From NCBI GenBank assembly GCA_024639165.1, contig JAHEIX010000011.1:15451-79450 (forward strand): a DNA stretch of 64,000 bases, read 5' to 3'. The notes beneath the pieces were generated by a model. It was given only the letters and a program-made list of their open reading frames with translations, made no database searches and was not told the DNA's origin. Made by a program: the position numbers and the translations under genes. This DNA is from UBA7446 sp024639165. GTDB lineage: Bacteria > Bacteroidota > Bacteroidia > Flavobacteriales > Flavobacteriaceae. How positions within the stretch are numbered: the first letter of the stretch is position 1; each line of letters starts with the position of its first letter. Shown here in pieces: positions 42,913 to 50,749 of this stretch.

Positions 42913-43965
42913 TTAAAGATCTAGGGCAATTTTCCTGCTAGCAAGTCGGTCTAGCTTTCCTGTAGCGGTGTAGCACAGAGCAGTCATACAAAACACTGCC
43001 TTTGGAACATGATGTTTATTAGCACCCAAATGCTGTTGGGCAATTGCCATGATGCCTTCTTTTTCTGAAGTAGCTGCCTCAACCAAAAGCACCAGTTTTT
43101 CGCCCAGTGCTGCGTCAGGCAAGCCTGTAAAAAAGAATGGAAATGTTATATAGGGCGCTATGATTTTCTCCAATACTTCTGGAAAAATTTTTACCCCTCC
43201 AGAATTAATGACCCAATCACGTCTTCCTAATAATGTAAAGCCATTGTCATGCTCAAGCTTCACTATATCTTGCGTACTGATAGGGGATAGGGGCAATTGA
43301 GGTACTTCGATAATCAAGCAACCACTTTTATCTGTAGAAATACCAATACCCGGCATCGCCCTAAAAGGAAGCGCGGGTTCACGAACAGCACGTGTGGCCA
43401 CATGGGTAAGCGTTTCGGTCATCCCATAGGTCTCAATACAGTGATTGTATTTTTTGCCAATGCGCTGTCGGAGGTTACTGGATATGGGCGTACCACCAAT
43501 TAATACGGTTTTAAATTGTCCTAATAAATCAAAGGAGACCTTTGCTTGTAAGGGAATTAAAGCGGTAAAATCATATTTTCTTTCAATATGGAGTTTGGTT
43601 TTTGGCGGAATGATATCGAGATGCCACCCCAGTACTAAGGCACGTACCAACATCATTTTACCTGCGATATAGCGTATGGGTAAACACAAGAGTGCCGATG
43701 CGCCTTCTGACACCTTAAAAAAGACAGCGGTTCGCACTGCCGAAGCGCACATGGCCGTTTTTGGCATGTGGATTTCTTTTGGTTTTCCAGTGGAGCCTGA
43801 AGTGTGAATGGCAAGATGGTCGTCATCGCTTAGCCAATCCGTGATAAAACGTCCTAATCCCTGTAATTCTTCATCCGAAGCAGTTTGCCATTGCTGCGCT
43901 GCCTTTTCCAAAGAATTTCGGTTATATGCCTTTCCGTTCAGTCGAAATGATGCGTGGACCAACAT
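42913..43965 (-). CDS. menE: O-succinylbenzoate--CoA ligase (MenE-like AMP-binding enzyme)
   Basis: The 350-residue protein is an ANL-superfamily adenylating enzyme. The P-loop is IHTSGSTGKPKEI (about 54-66); CIETYGMTETLTH is the adenylate-contact motif; GRRDWVINSGGVKIFPEVLE is the hinge region; and GKLDRLASRKI carries the C-terminal catalytic lysine. At 350 residues it lacks most of the usual N-terminal subdomain, a compact form known from MenE of this phylum. Position at the end of the men unit, 6 nt after menC, supports activation of o-succinylbenzoate to its CoA ester. Confidence 0.87.
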   Translation of the reverse strand: MLVHASFRLNGKAYNRNSLEKAAQQWQTASDEELQGLGRFITDWLSDDDHLAIHTSGSTGKPKEIHMPKTAMCASAVRTAVFFKVSEGASALLCLPIRYIAGKMMLVRALVLGWHLDIIPPKTKLHIERKYDFTALIPLQAKVSFDLLGQFKTVLIGGTPISSNLRQRIGKKYNHCIETYGMTETLTHVATRAVREPALPFRAMPGIGISTDKSGCLIIEVPQLPLSPISTQDIVKLEHDNGFTLLGRRDWVINSGGVKIFPEVLEKIIAPYITFPFFFTGLPDAALGEKLVLLVEAATSEKEGIMAIAQQHLGANKHHVPKAVFCMTALCYTATGKLDRLASRKIALDL

Positions 43966-43971
43966 ATCAGT

Positions 43972-45003
43972 CTATATTTTTATATCCCATTCAAGGGCGT
44001 TCTCGTATGACAATACACCCTTGTCCGCCACCAAAGGGCTTTGAATGTTGTTGGTGAACAACCCACCTGTACCCAAGCCTTGTGGCATCGACGTGTCTTG
44101 CGTAGCTGTCCATTGGGCAATGGCATTTAACCCTATATTACTTTCCAATGCACTGGTGATCCACCAGCCTATATTACGTGCCTCAGCCAACTTTATCCAG
44201 TCTTCTGATGCAGAAAAACCACCCAATAAGCTTGGTTTTAAAATAATGTATTGCGGATGTATTTCATCTAGTAGTGCAGTTTGTTCTGTTGCATCCAATA
44301 CGCCTATCAACTCTTCGTCTAAAGCAATGGGAATCGGCGTTAGTGCACACAGTTTTTGCATGGCTTTGACTTGCCCAGCAGCAATGGGTTGCTCTATGCT
44401 GTGTAGCCCATACTGTGAAAGTTTTTCTAGCTTTTGCAATGCTCCTTCAGGACTAAAGGCTCCGTTGGCGTCTACCCTCAAGGTAACCGCTGCAGGCGAA
44501 TAGCGCTCTCTTATTTCGGCCAACAGTTGGCATTCCACATCAAAATCTAACGCGCCAATTTTGAGTTTGATGCAGTCATAACCGGCCTCAATTTTGTCAA
44601 AAACCTGTTGGCGCATAAAGTCTATGGTGCCCATCCATACAAGTCCGTTTATAGAAATAGGTTGCGTTCCTTTGCTAAAAGGAGTCTCATATAACTGGAA
44701 GGAATCATCCGAAGCAAATGATTTTAAAGCCATTTCCACACCCATTCTTATGGATGGAAAGTCCGTATAAAGTGGACTTGCATCCACCCCCCTTTCCAAC
44801 GTGCTACAAACCTTAGCGAGTAGTTCTTCAAAATGTGGCACATCATCCACGCTTAACCCCCTAAATAATCCACATTCGCCAATGCCGTAGCGCTTTCCTT
44901 CGCTCATTTCAATGAAGAAGGTTTCTTTTTGCCGTAGGACACCTCTGGAAGTGCCGCTAGGCTGCTTAAAGTTCAATACGTATTTACGATAACGTACGTT
45001 CAT
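43972..45003 (-). CDS. menC: o-Succinylbenzoate synthase (enolase superfamily)
   Basis: The 343-residue protein has the enolase-superfamily layout: an N-terminal capping domain (FKQPSGTSRGVL, RYGIGECG) and a barrel with IKLKIGALDF (Lys pair at the second strand), LRVDANGAF (metal Asp), HSIEQPI (Glu) and ALDEELIG (Asp), then the catalytic Lys in ILKPSLLGGF. It dehydrates SHCHC to o-succinylbenzoate in menaquinone synthesis. The start ATG overlaps the menA stop by four bases, indicating coupling. Sequence differs among OSBS proteins, but genomic context makes MenC very likely. Confidence 0.92.
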   Translation of the reverse strand: MNVRYRKYVLNFKQPSGTSRGVLRQKETFFIEMSEGKRYGIGECGLFRGLSVDDVPHFEELLAKVCSTLERGVDASPLYTDFPSIRMGVEMALKSFASDDSFQLYETPFSKGTQPISINGLVWMGTIDFMRQQVFDKIEAGYDCIKLKIGALDFDVECQLLAEIRERYSPAAVTLRVDANGAFSPEGALQKLEKLSQYGLHSIEQPIAAGQVKAMQKLCALTPIPIALDEELIGVLDATEQTALLDEIHPQYIILKPSLLGGFSASEDWIKLAEARNIGWWITSALESNIGLNAIAQWTATQDTSMPQGLGTGGLFTNNIQSPLVADKGVLSYENALEWDIKI

Positions 45004-45917
45004 GCCCCCATAATTTGCGTGAGTAGAAGTAATATACTTGTACCAAATATGCTCAAGGCCAACGGTTTGAGTAATGCATCAAAACCGCTATGCACGTTGA
45101 GCTTTAGTGTTGATTTGAGCTGTAATAACAAAGGAAAAACCATCAGCAAGGGTGCATAGCCTATCCATTCATCAGCTATGTTTGTAAGCCCCACCATCAA
45201 GCTTGTAATGCTGCCCAATACCAATATACTGTGATAGGTTTTGGCGCTTTTTAGACCTAAAAAAGCAGCTACGGTTTTTTTTCCAGCCTTGGTGTCGTTT
45301 TGCATGTCACGCATATTGTTTAAGTTCAAAACCGCTGTGCTCAACCCCCCTACAGCAAAAGCAAACCACCATATATGAGGGTCTAATTGTTTGGTCTGTA
45401 AATAAAATGATCCACCAACAGCTAGCAGTCCAAAAAAGGCGAACACAAATACATCTCCCAACGCATGGTAGCCATAGGCTCCTTTACCAGCTGTATACTT
45501 ATAGGCAGCCACTATGGCAACTACTGCCAAGCCTAAAAAAGTGAAGACGCTTTTTGTTTCTCCTGCTTCAAATGCTATGGAAACGGTAGCTGCTGCCAAC
45601 AAGAACCCAACGACAGCAGTAATCACGATACCCCTTAAAAGGGTTTTTGGTGACAGTAGATTTTGCTGTAAAACGCGTTTGGGTCCAATGCGTTCGTGGT
45701 TATCGGTTCCTTTGATGCCATCGCCATAGTCGTTAGCGAAATTAGATAGTATTTGGAACACGATAGCTGTTAGTAAGGTGCCTCCAAAGACATAAGGACA
45801 AAACTCCTCGTTTTGGATGGCCAATGCATTGCCCACAACAATCCCAGCCACAGACAAGGGTAAGGTGCGCAGTCGTGCTGCAGCTACCCAAATCGTTAAC
45901 AAGGATTTTTGTGACAC
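45000..45917 (-). CDS. menA: 1,4-Dihydroxy-2-naphthoate polyprenyltransferase
   Basis: The 305-residue protein has about eight to nine membrane segments and the UbiA family motifs: NFANDYGDGIKGTDNHERIGPKR (in part; the NDxxDxxxD motif) and LNNMRDMQNDTKAGKKTVA (DxxxD motif). It attaches the isoprenoid chain to DHNA, the membrane-bound step of menaquinone synthesis. It overlaps menB by one base (stop/start) and menC by four. Gene order menD-menB-menA-menC-menE fixes the assignment. Confidence 0.95.
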   Translation of the reverse strand: MSQKSLLTIWVAAARLRTLPLSVAGIVVGNALAIQNEEFCPYVFGGTLLTAIVFQILSNFANDYGDGIKGTDNHERIGPKRVLQQNLLSPKTLLRGIVITAVVGFLLAAATVSIAFEAGETKSVFTFLGLAVVAIVAAYKYTAGKGAYGYHALGDVFVFAFFGLLAVGGSFYLQTKQLDPHIWWFAFAVGGLSTAVLNLNNMRDMQNDTKAGKKTVAAFLGLKSAKTYHSILVLGSITSLMVGLTNIADEWIGYAPLLMVFPLLLQLKSTLKLNVHSGFDALLKPLALSIFGTSILLLLTQIMGA

Positions 45918-46732
45918 TATGGAAACTTTGGATATTGCTTGAAGTTGGGCTTGCGCTTTTCTAAAAAGGCATTTTTACCTTCTTGGGCTTCGTCCATGAG
46001 GTAATACATAAGCGTTGCGTCACCTGCAAGTTGCATAAGGCCATGTTGACCATCAAGTTCGGCATTCATACAGCGTTTGATCATGCGCAATGCCAAAGGG
46101 CTGCGCTGTTGCATGATTTGACACCAGTCAACTACGGTGTCTTCCAGTTTTTCTAGCGGAACAACCTTGTTGATCAGTCCCATATCCAATGCTTCTTGAG
46201 CAGAATATTGCTGACATAAAAACCAAATTTCTCGTGCCTTTTTCTGGCCTACGTGCCGTGCAAGATAGGATGATCCAAATCCTCCGTCAAAGCTACCTAC
46301 TTTTGGGCCTGTTTGTCCAAAAATAGCATTTTCACTTGCAATGGTTAGATCGCAAACCACATGAAGCACGTGTCCGCCTCCAATTGCATATCCATTGACC
46401 ATAGCCACAACGGGCTTAGGAATTTCACGAATTTTTTTGTGGAGGTCCAATACATTCAGGCGTGGAACACCGTCCTCACCCACATAGCCACCCACGCCTT
46501 TTACGTTTTGATCACCGCCGCTACAAAACGCTTTTTCGCCTGCGCCGGTAAATACCACTACGTCGATGTCTTCGCGTTCGCGACAGATGTCCATGGCTTC
46601 CAACATTTGGTTGTTGGTCTCAGGTCGAAAGGCGTTATAAACACCTTCTCTATCTATGGTGATTTTAGCGATTCCTTTAAAAAATTCGAAGCGGATATCG
46701 CTATACGCTTTGATGGTTTCCCATGTTTTCAT
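45917..46732 (-). CDS. menB: 1,4-Dihydroxy-2-naphthoyl-CoA synthase
   Basis: The 271-residue protein is a crotonase-fold enzyme with MenB-specific features: DIRFEFFKGIAKITIDR, FCSGGDQNVKG, VAMVNGYAIGGGHVLHVVCDLTIA (in part), TGPKVGSFDGGFG and the C-terminal EGKNAFLEKRKPNF. It cyclises o-succinylbenzoyl-CoA to DHNA-CoA. It overlaps menD by four bases (menB ATG inside the menD end) and menA by one, so it is firmly inside the men operon. Confidence 0.96.
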   Translation of the reverse strand: MKTWETIKAYSDIRFEFFKGIAKITIDREGVYNAFRPETNNQMLEAMDICREREDIDVVVFTGAGEKAFCSGGDQNVKGVGGYVGEDGVPRLNVLDLHKKIREIPKPVVAMVNGYAIGGGHVLHVVCDLTIASENAIFGQTGPKVGSFDGGFGSSYLARHVGQKKAREIWFLCQQYSAQEALDMGLINKVVPLEKLEDTVVDWCQIMQQRSPLALRMIKRCMNAELDGQHGLMQLAGDATLMYYLMDEAQEGKNAFLEKRKPNFKQYPKFP

Positions 46733-48525
46733 AATTGTTGATTTAATTCGTTTGTAACCATGGCCTTAAAATAATCTAAAAGTACCACATTGTTTGTTTT
46801 TCTGGGTGTGCAAATCTCTAAAATTTTAGCTTTATTACCCCGCTTAAAAAATGTCTTTAAGGCTTGTTTTAACCCCCACTTGGTATGAACACGCTTATAG
46901 CCTAGCCCAAAGCTTTTTGCAACATTTCGGGCATTGCGATTGTGTGTGGTTTCAAAGTAGGTGTCGTATTTGGATGTGTCTTTATCTCCCGGGAGTATCC
47001 TAAAAATACCACCCCCTTGATTGTTGATTACAATAATGCGTGTGTCGCGCGGAATGTAATTGTTCCACAAGCCATTAACATCGTAAAAAAAGCTTAAATC
47101 GCCGGTGATTAACACTGTTTGTTTGGGATTGATTTGTGCAGCTCCCATAGCGGTTGCCGTACTCCCATCTATACCTGCCGTTCCTCTGTTACAGAATACT
47201 TCTGTGCCTGTTGGTAAATCGAACAATTGAATGTAACGCACCGGTGAGCTATTTGCTATTTGCAAATGTATATTTTGGGGAAGCGCAGATGAAATCATAT
47301 CAAAAGCACGTAAGTCAGAAAAAGGCACTTTTTTTAAATAACCAGCAGCTGTTTGTAGGTATCTGTTGTAGTGTGATAGCACCCTTGGTTGGTAGTTGCC
47401 CTTGGATACTGTCTTTAAGCTATTCAGGGTTGCTGCAACGGGTGTATCAAGATGTGTTGTCAAATAGAAAAAGGTGTCATTTGCTGAAGTTTCCCCTAGG
47501 TGGAAGTGATGTTTTGCCTTGTGTTCACGCAGGAAAAATTTGATTTTCTTTGAGACCACCATACCACCAGTAGTAATTAGTAAATCTGGCTGTAAATCGG
47601 ATTGGTTATGGGGCTCTAGTTCTAGCGGCGCCATTAAGCAGTCAATAGCACCGACGGCCTTTGGATTTGAAAAGTTAGAGGTCTTTTCTGTAAGCACCAC
47701 CACGGTTGGGTCTTTGAGTAATTTGGAAAGAACAGCTGAAAGTTCTGCATTGGGTTTTGATACCCCAACTAAAATCATCTTTCTTTTTGCCTTATCCCAT
47801 AGCGACTGCAGATTTGCTATATCCGTCTTTAGATCAGCAGAAGCTTTGGCTTTTGGTTTTGGGAAGGCAATGGGTGTTGTGGTCATTCCATATAGAGGCT
47901 CTTCCATAGGAATATTTAGATGTACTGGTCCTTTGCTGTGGTTTGCCAGTGTAAACACCCGTTGCAGTTCTGCAATATTGTGAGCCTGGTGTTTTTCTTG
48001 GAGGTTAGCTACTTCTTTTTGACTGGGCTTATCAGCAAAAAAAGTTTGTCTGTTGCTTTTGAGTAGTGTTTCGGTAGCATGCGAAACATCCGGCAGTAAA
48101 CTAGCAGCGCTCAAAAGATGGGGCCCAAAAACGCCTTCTTGTTCAATGGTTTGTCCATCGCCAATTCCGATGCGATGTGGCATTCGATCTGCGGATAGGA
48201 TCACCAATGGTATGCCACTGTAATAGGCTTCAGCCACGGCAGGGTAGTAGTTTAAAAGTGCTGATCCAGAAGTACAGACTATTGCCACAGGTCGATCTAG
48301 CTGCTGAGCCATGCCCAATGCAAAAAATGCAGCAGCGCGTTCGTCGACAATACTATAGGTCTTAAAAAATGAATTTTCAGTGAAACCATTTGTAAGGGGT
48401 GCGTTCCGCGACCCAGCAGAAATAACAACGTGCTCAATGCCGTATTGCTCACAATAAAATACAACTGCTTGTGGCAGCGGTATTTCTGTGTAGCGTACTT
48501 GCTTTGGCTTGGAATTGGGTTTCAT
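46729..48525 (-). CDS. menD: SEPHCHC synthase (2-succinyl-5-enolpyruvyl-6-hydroxy-3-cyclohexene-1-carboxylate synthase)
   Basis: From ATG 48525 the product is 598 residues. It is a thiamine-diphosphate enzyme: VISAGSRNAPLTNGF and DERAAAFFALGMAQ (catalytic Glu) in the PYR domain, and the TPP motif GDLSFFYDVNGLWNN in the C-terminal domain, with NRGTAGIDGSTATAMG before it as in other MenD proteins. It joins 2-oxoglutarate to isochorismate, the first committed step of menaquinone synthesis. A TACTTTTG box at 48533-48540 supports ATG 48525 over 48543. menF lies 49 nt upstream. Confidence 0.95.
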   Translation of the reverse strand: MKPNSKPKQVRYTEIPLPQAVVFYCEQYGIEHVVISAGSRNAPLTNGFTENSFFKTYSIVDERAAAFFALGMAQQLDRPVAIVCTSGSALLNYYPAVAEAYYSGIPLVILSADRMPHRIGIGDGQTIEQEGVFGPHLLSAASLLPDVSHATETLLKSNRQTFFADKPSQKEVANLQEKHQAHNIAELQRVFTLANHSKGPVHLNIPMEEPLYGMTTTPIAFPKPKAKASADLKTDIANLQSLWDKAKRKMILVGVSKPNAELSAVLSKLLKDPTVVVLTEKTSNFSNPKAVGAIDCLMAPLELEPHNQSDLQPDLLITTGGMVVSKKIKFFLREHKAKHHFHLGETSANDTFFYLTTHLDTPVAATLNSLKTVSKGNYQPRVLSHYNRYLQTAAGYLKKVPFSDLRAFDMISSALPQNIHLQIANSSPVRYIQLFDLPTGTEVFCNRGTAGIDGSTATAMGAAQINPKQTVLITGDLSFFYDVNGLWNNYIPRDTRIIVINNQGGGIFRILPGDKDTSKYDTYFETTHNRNARNVAKSFGLGYKRVHTKWGLKQALKTFFKRGNKAKILEICTPRKTNNVVLLDYFKAMVTNELNQQL

Positions 48526-48532
48526 AGCCCTG

Positions 48533-48540
48533 CAAAAGTA
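48533..48540 (-). promoter_or_regulatory. Candidate -7 box for the menD-menB-menA-menC-menE unit
   Basis: Minus strand TACTTTTG, full match to TAnnTTTG, 7 nt before the menD ATG; a transcript from here would be nearly leaderless. It could allow menD expression independent of menF. No clear -33 TTG. Confidence 0.45.
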
Positions 48541-48574
48541 CAAAACCGAATGTGAGTGTACTAACGCTCATATA

Positions 48575-49618
48575 TTATATGACATTCAACAAGGTTTCGG
48601 CCTTGCGTTGACTCTCTTCCCACTCTGATTTTATATTGCTTTCGGCTGTTATGCCTCCTCCTACATAGAGTGTGAGTTGTGTTTTTTCTATAGTCGCACA
48701 GCGCAAATTGACATATATATGTGCCTTTTCTTTTTCTACAGGCCCCAAAAAGCCTGCATAGTAGTTGCGTTGATGTGTTTCTAAAGTTTCAATGAACGTA
48801 AGACTTTTATCAACGGGCACACCAGAAACTGCAGGAGTTGGGTGTAGTGCTTGAACGAGATCCAACAAGGCAACATCATTAATTTCAAATTCGAAATCAG
48901 CACAAAGATGTACTAGGTTCCCAGCTTTTTTGGTGTATACATCAGATGGTTTTATATTGTGCTTCGGGTACAATACGTTCAATTGTTGCTCAATAAAATG
49001 GGTAACCATTTGCTGCTCTGCAATTTCTTTATTGGACCACTTTGTTGGCTTGTTATCTTGATAGGCTAAGGTTCCTGCCAGCGCCATGGTTTTGCATTTC
49101 CCCCCTTTTAGGTTTAGTAATGTTTCGGGTGTTGCACCCATCCATGTTCCTGTTTTGGGGTGCGACCAATAGTAAACCATAGCATTGGGGTAGGCATCCA
49201 AGAGTCGAACAAAAGAATCGGCTATATTTTGCTTGAATTCTTGTTTATAAGGCCGTGATACGACCACTTTTTGAATGTCGCCTTTACCTATGGCTGTAAT
49301 GGCATTCGTCACCAAGTCATTATAATATGCTTTTTGTGCAGTTGTTTCAGTTGCAGTTAATGTTTTGGTTCTGACTTTGGGACTAGGAATGGCAACTTGG
49401 GAAACGCGGTGGTTTGGAATATAGATAAATTGATTTGTGCGTTTAAAGGGGGCAAACACAAATCCACTTTCTGTCAAAGAAGTGGTTGTATGTATTCTGG
49501 TGTCGTTTTGCTGTATGAGTTTGAGGGAATTGGTATTGGGTAAACGATACAGCACAAATGGGCGTTTGTCACGCCTCAATTGGGCAAATAGCTCGTAAAA
49601 GTTATTTTCGATTTTCAT
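48575..49618 (-). CDS. menF: Isochorismate synthase (chorismate-binding enzyme)
   Basis: The 347-residue protein is a chorismate-utilising enzyme of the MenF/EntC type: KVVVSRPYKQEF, YYWSHPKTGTWMGATPETLL (in part), KTMALAGTLAY, the ALHPTPAVSGVP motif, and YAGFLGPV ... YVGGGITAESNIKSEWEES (in part) at the C-terminus. It converts chorismate to isochorismate, the entry to the menaquinone route. It precedes menD by 49 nt in the same direction. Anthranilate and aminodeoxychorismate synthases share the fold, but context and the HPTPAVSG motif favour MenF. Confidence 0.92.
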   Translation of the reverse strand: MKIENNFYELFAQLRRDKRPFVLYRLPNTNSLKLIQQNDTRIHTTTSLTESGFVFAPFKRTNQFIYIPNHRVSQVAIPSPKVRTKTLTATETTAQKAYYNDLVTNAITAIGKGDIQKVVVSRPYKQEFKQNIADSFVRLLDAYPNAMVYYWSHPKTGTWMGATPETLLNLKGGKCKTMALAGTLAYQDNKPTKWSNKEIAEQQMVTHFIEQQLNVLYPKHNIKPSDVYTKKAGNLVHLCADFEFEINDVALLDLVQALHPTPAVSGVPVDKSLTFIETLETHQRNYYAGFLGPVEKEKAHIYVNLRCATIEKTQLTLYVGGGITAESNIKSEWEESQRKAETLLNVI

Positions 49619-49629
49619 CTCAGCAGGCG

Positions 49630-49637
49630 CAAAATTA
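49630..49637 (-). promoter_or_regulatory. Candidate -7 box for menF
   Basis: Minus strand TAATTTTG, full match to TAnnTTTG, 11 nt upstream of the menF ATG (49618). Divergent to the rpsL promoter in a 199-nt spacer. Confidence 0.45.
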
Positions 49638-49750
49638 CATACTGTAAATTGAATTTTAGCACTTCCTTATAACATTCTGATTTTTTGAGATAATTATCCC
49701 CTCTTTTGCACGGCTGTTTAACGAAGAAATAAAAACAGCTAAAAAATTAT

Positions 49751-49780
49751 TTGAAAGCGACAAAAATTATACTACATTTG
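49751..49780 (+). promoter_or_regulatory. Promoter of the str-S10-spc ribosomal supercluster
   Basis: TTG (49751-49753), 19-nt spacer, TACATTTG (49773-49780): a full -7 match and an acceptable -33. The start would be near 49787, giving a leader of about 31 nt to rpsL ATG at 49818. I see no other promoter-like box of this quality inside the 14 kb that follows. Confidence 0.65.
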
Positions 49781-49817
49781 CAGCCCTTTAAATAAAGGAT
49801 TAAAGCAAGTATAACGT

Positions 49818-50192
49818 ATGCCAACCATATCGCAACTAGTTCGAAAAGGTCGCAAAGACCTTGCAAAGAAGAGTAAATCAGCAGCTTTGGATTCATGTCC
49901 ACAGCGAAGAGGCGTGTGTACCCGTGTGTACACCACCACACCTAAAAAGCCTAATTCTGCTATGCGGAAAGTGGCAAGGGTGCGCCTAACCAATGGTAAT
50001 GAGGTAAATGCCTACATTCCAGGGGAAGGACACAACCTGCAAGAGCACTCCATAGTGCTTGTGCGCGGAGGTCGTGTAAAAGATTTACCTGGTGTTCGCT
50101 ACCACATTGTTCGTGGTGCGCTTGACACCGCTGGTGTAGAAGGCCGCTTACAGCGTCGTTCTAAGTATGGTGCTAAACGACCAAAAAAATAG
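49818..50192 (+). CDS. rpsL: 30S ribosomal protein S12
   Basis: This 124-residue protein is unmistakable S12: MPTISQLVRKGRKDL, ALDSCPQRRGVCTRVYTTTPKKPNSA (in part), PGEGHNLQEHSIVLVRGGRVKDLPGVRYH (in part). K43/K88-type positions of streptomycin resistance carry the wild-type lysines (TPKKPNS and RVKDLPG). S12 shapes the decoding centre. First gene of the str operon, followed after 59 nt by rpsG. Confidence 0.98.
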   Translation: MPTISQLVRKGRKDLAKKSKSAALDSCPQRRGVCTRVYTTTPKKPNSAMRKVARVRLTNGNEVNAYIPGEGHNLQEHSIVLVRGGRVKDLPGVRYHIVRGALDTAGVEGRLQRRSKYGAKRPKK

Positions 50193-50217
50193 TTTAGACC
50201 TGATATGATAATATGAC

Positions 50218-50235
50218 GTTCAAGCTTGCTTGAAC
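50218..50235 (+). promoter_or_regulatory. Intercistronic hairpin between rpsL and rpsG
   Basis: GTTCAAG (50218-50224) and CTTGAAC (50229-50235) form a perfect 7-bp stem with loop CTTG. No T-tract follows, so it is not a terminator. In E. coli, S7 binds the rpsL-rpsG intercistronic region to repress translation; this hairpin is in the same place, so an analogous control is possible (inference). Confidence 0.35.
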
Positions 50236-50251
50236 CACTCAAACCCAGAAT

Positions 50252-50728
50252 ATGAGAAAAAGAAAGGCGAAAAAACGCCCGTTACTTCCCGACCCGCGAT
50301 TTAATGACCAACTGGTCACGCGTTTTGTCAACAACCTGATGTGGAATGGGAAAAAATCTGTAGCATTCAAGATCTTTTACGATGCGATCGATATCGTAGA
50401 TTCAAAAAAACAAGACGAAGAAAAAGATGCACTCCAGCACTGGAAAGATGCATTGTCTAATGTGATGCCCCATGTTGAGGTTCGCAGTCGTCGTGTAGGT
50501 GGTGCTACCTTTCAAATACCAATGCAAATACGCCCAGACAGAAAAATATCTATGGCCATGAAGTGGTTGATTAGTTATGCACGTAAACGCAATGAAAAAT
50601 CGATGGCGAAAAAGTTAGCTGCCGAGATTCTAGCTGCTGAAAAAGAAGAAGGTGCTGCCGTTAAGAAACGTACAGATACCCACAAGATGGCAGAAGCTAA
50701 CAAAGCATTTTCTCACTTTAGATTTTAA
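50252..50728 (+). CDS. rpsG: 30S ribosomal protein S7
   Basis: The 158-residue protein matches S7: KKRPLLPDPRFNDQLVTRFVNNLMWNGKKSVA (in part), VMPHVEVRSRRVGGATFQIPMQIRP (in part) and the C-terminal KKRTDTHKMAEANKAFSHFRF (in part). It nucleates the 30S head on 16S rRNA and may regulate its own operon. ATG 50252 has no Shine-Dalgarno, as for most genes here. fusA follows after 21 nt. Confidence 0.98.
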   Translation: MRKRKAKKRPLLPDPRFNDQLVTRFVNNLMWNGKKSVAFKIFYDAIDIVDSKKQDEEKDALQHWKDALSNVMPHVEVRSRRVGGATFQIPMQIRPDRKISMAMKWLISYARKRNEKSMAKKLAAEILAAEKEEGAAVKKRTDTHKMAEANKAFSHFRF

Positions 50729-50749
50729 CAAAAAGTAGCATATTCAATT

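Noticed and set aside
49785..49798. CCTTT/AAAGG small stem in the rpsL leader
   Set aside because: A 5-bp A+T-rich stem is likely to occur by chance and has no known counterpart.
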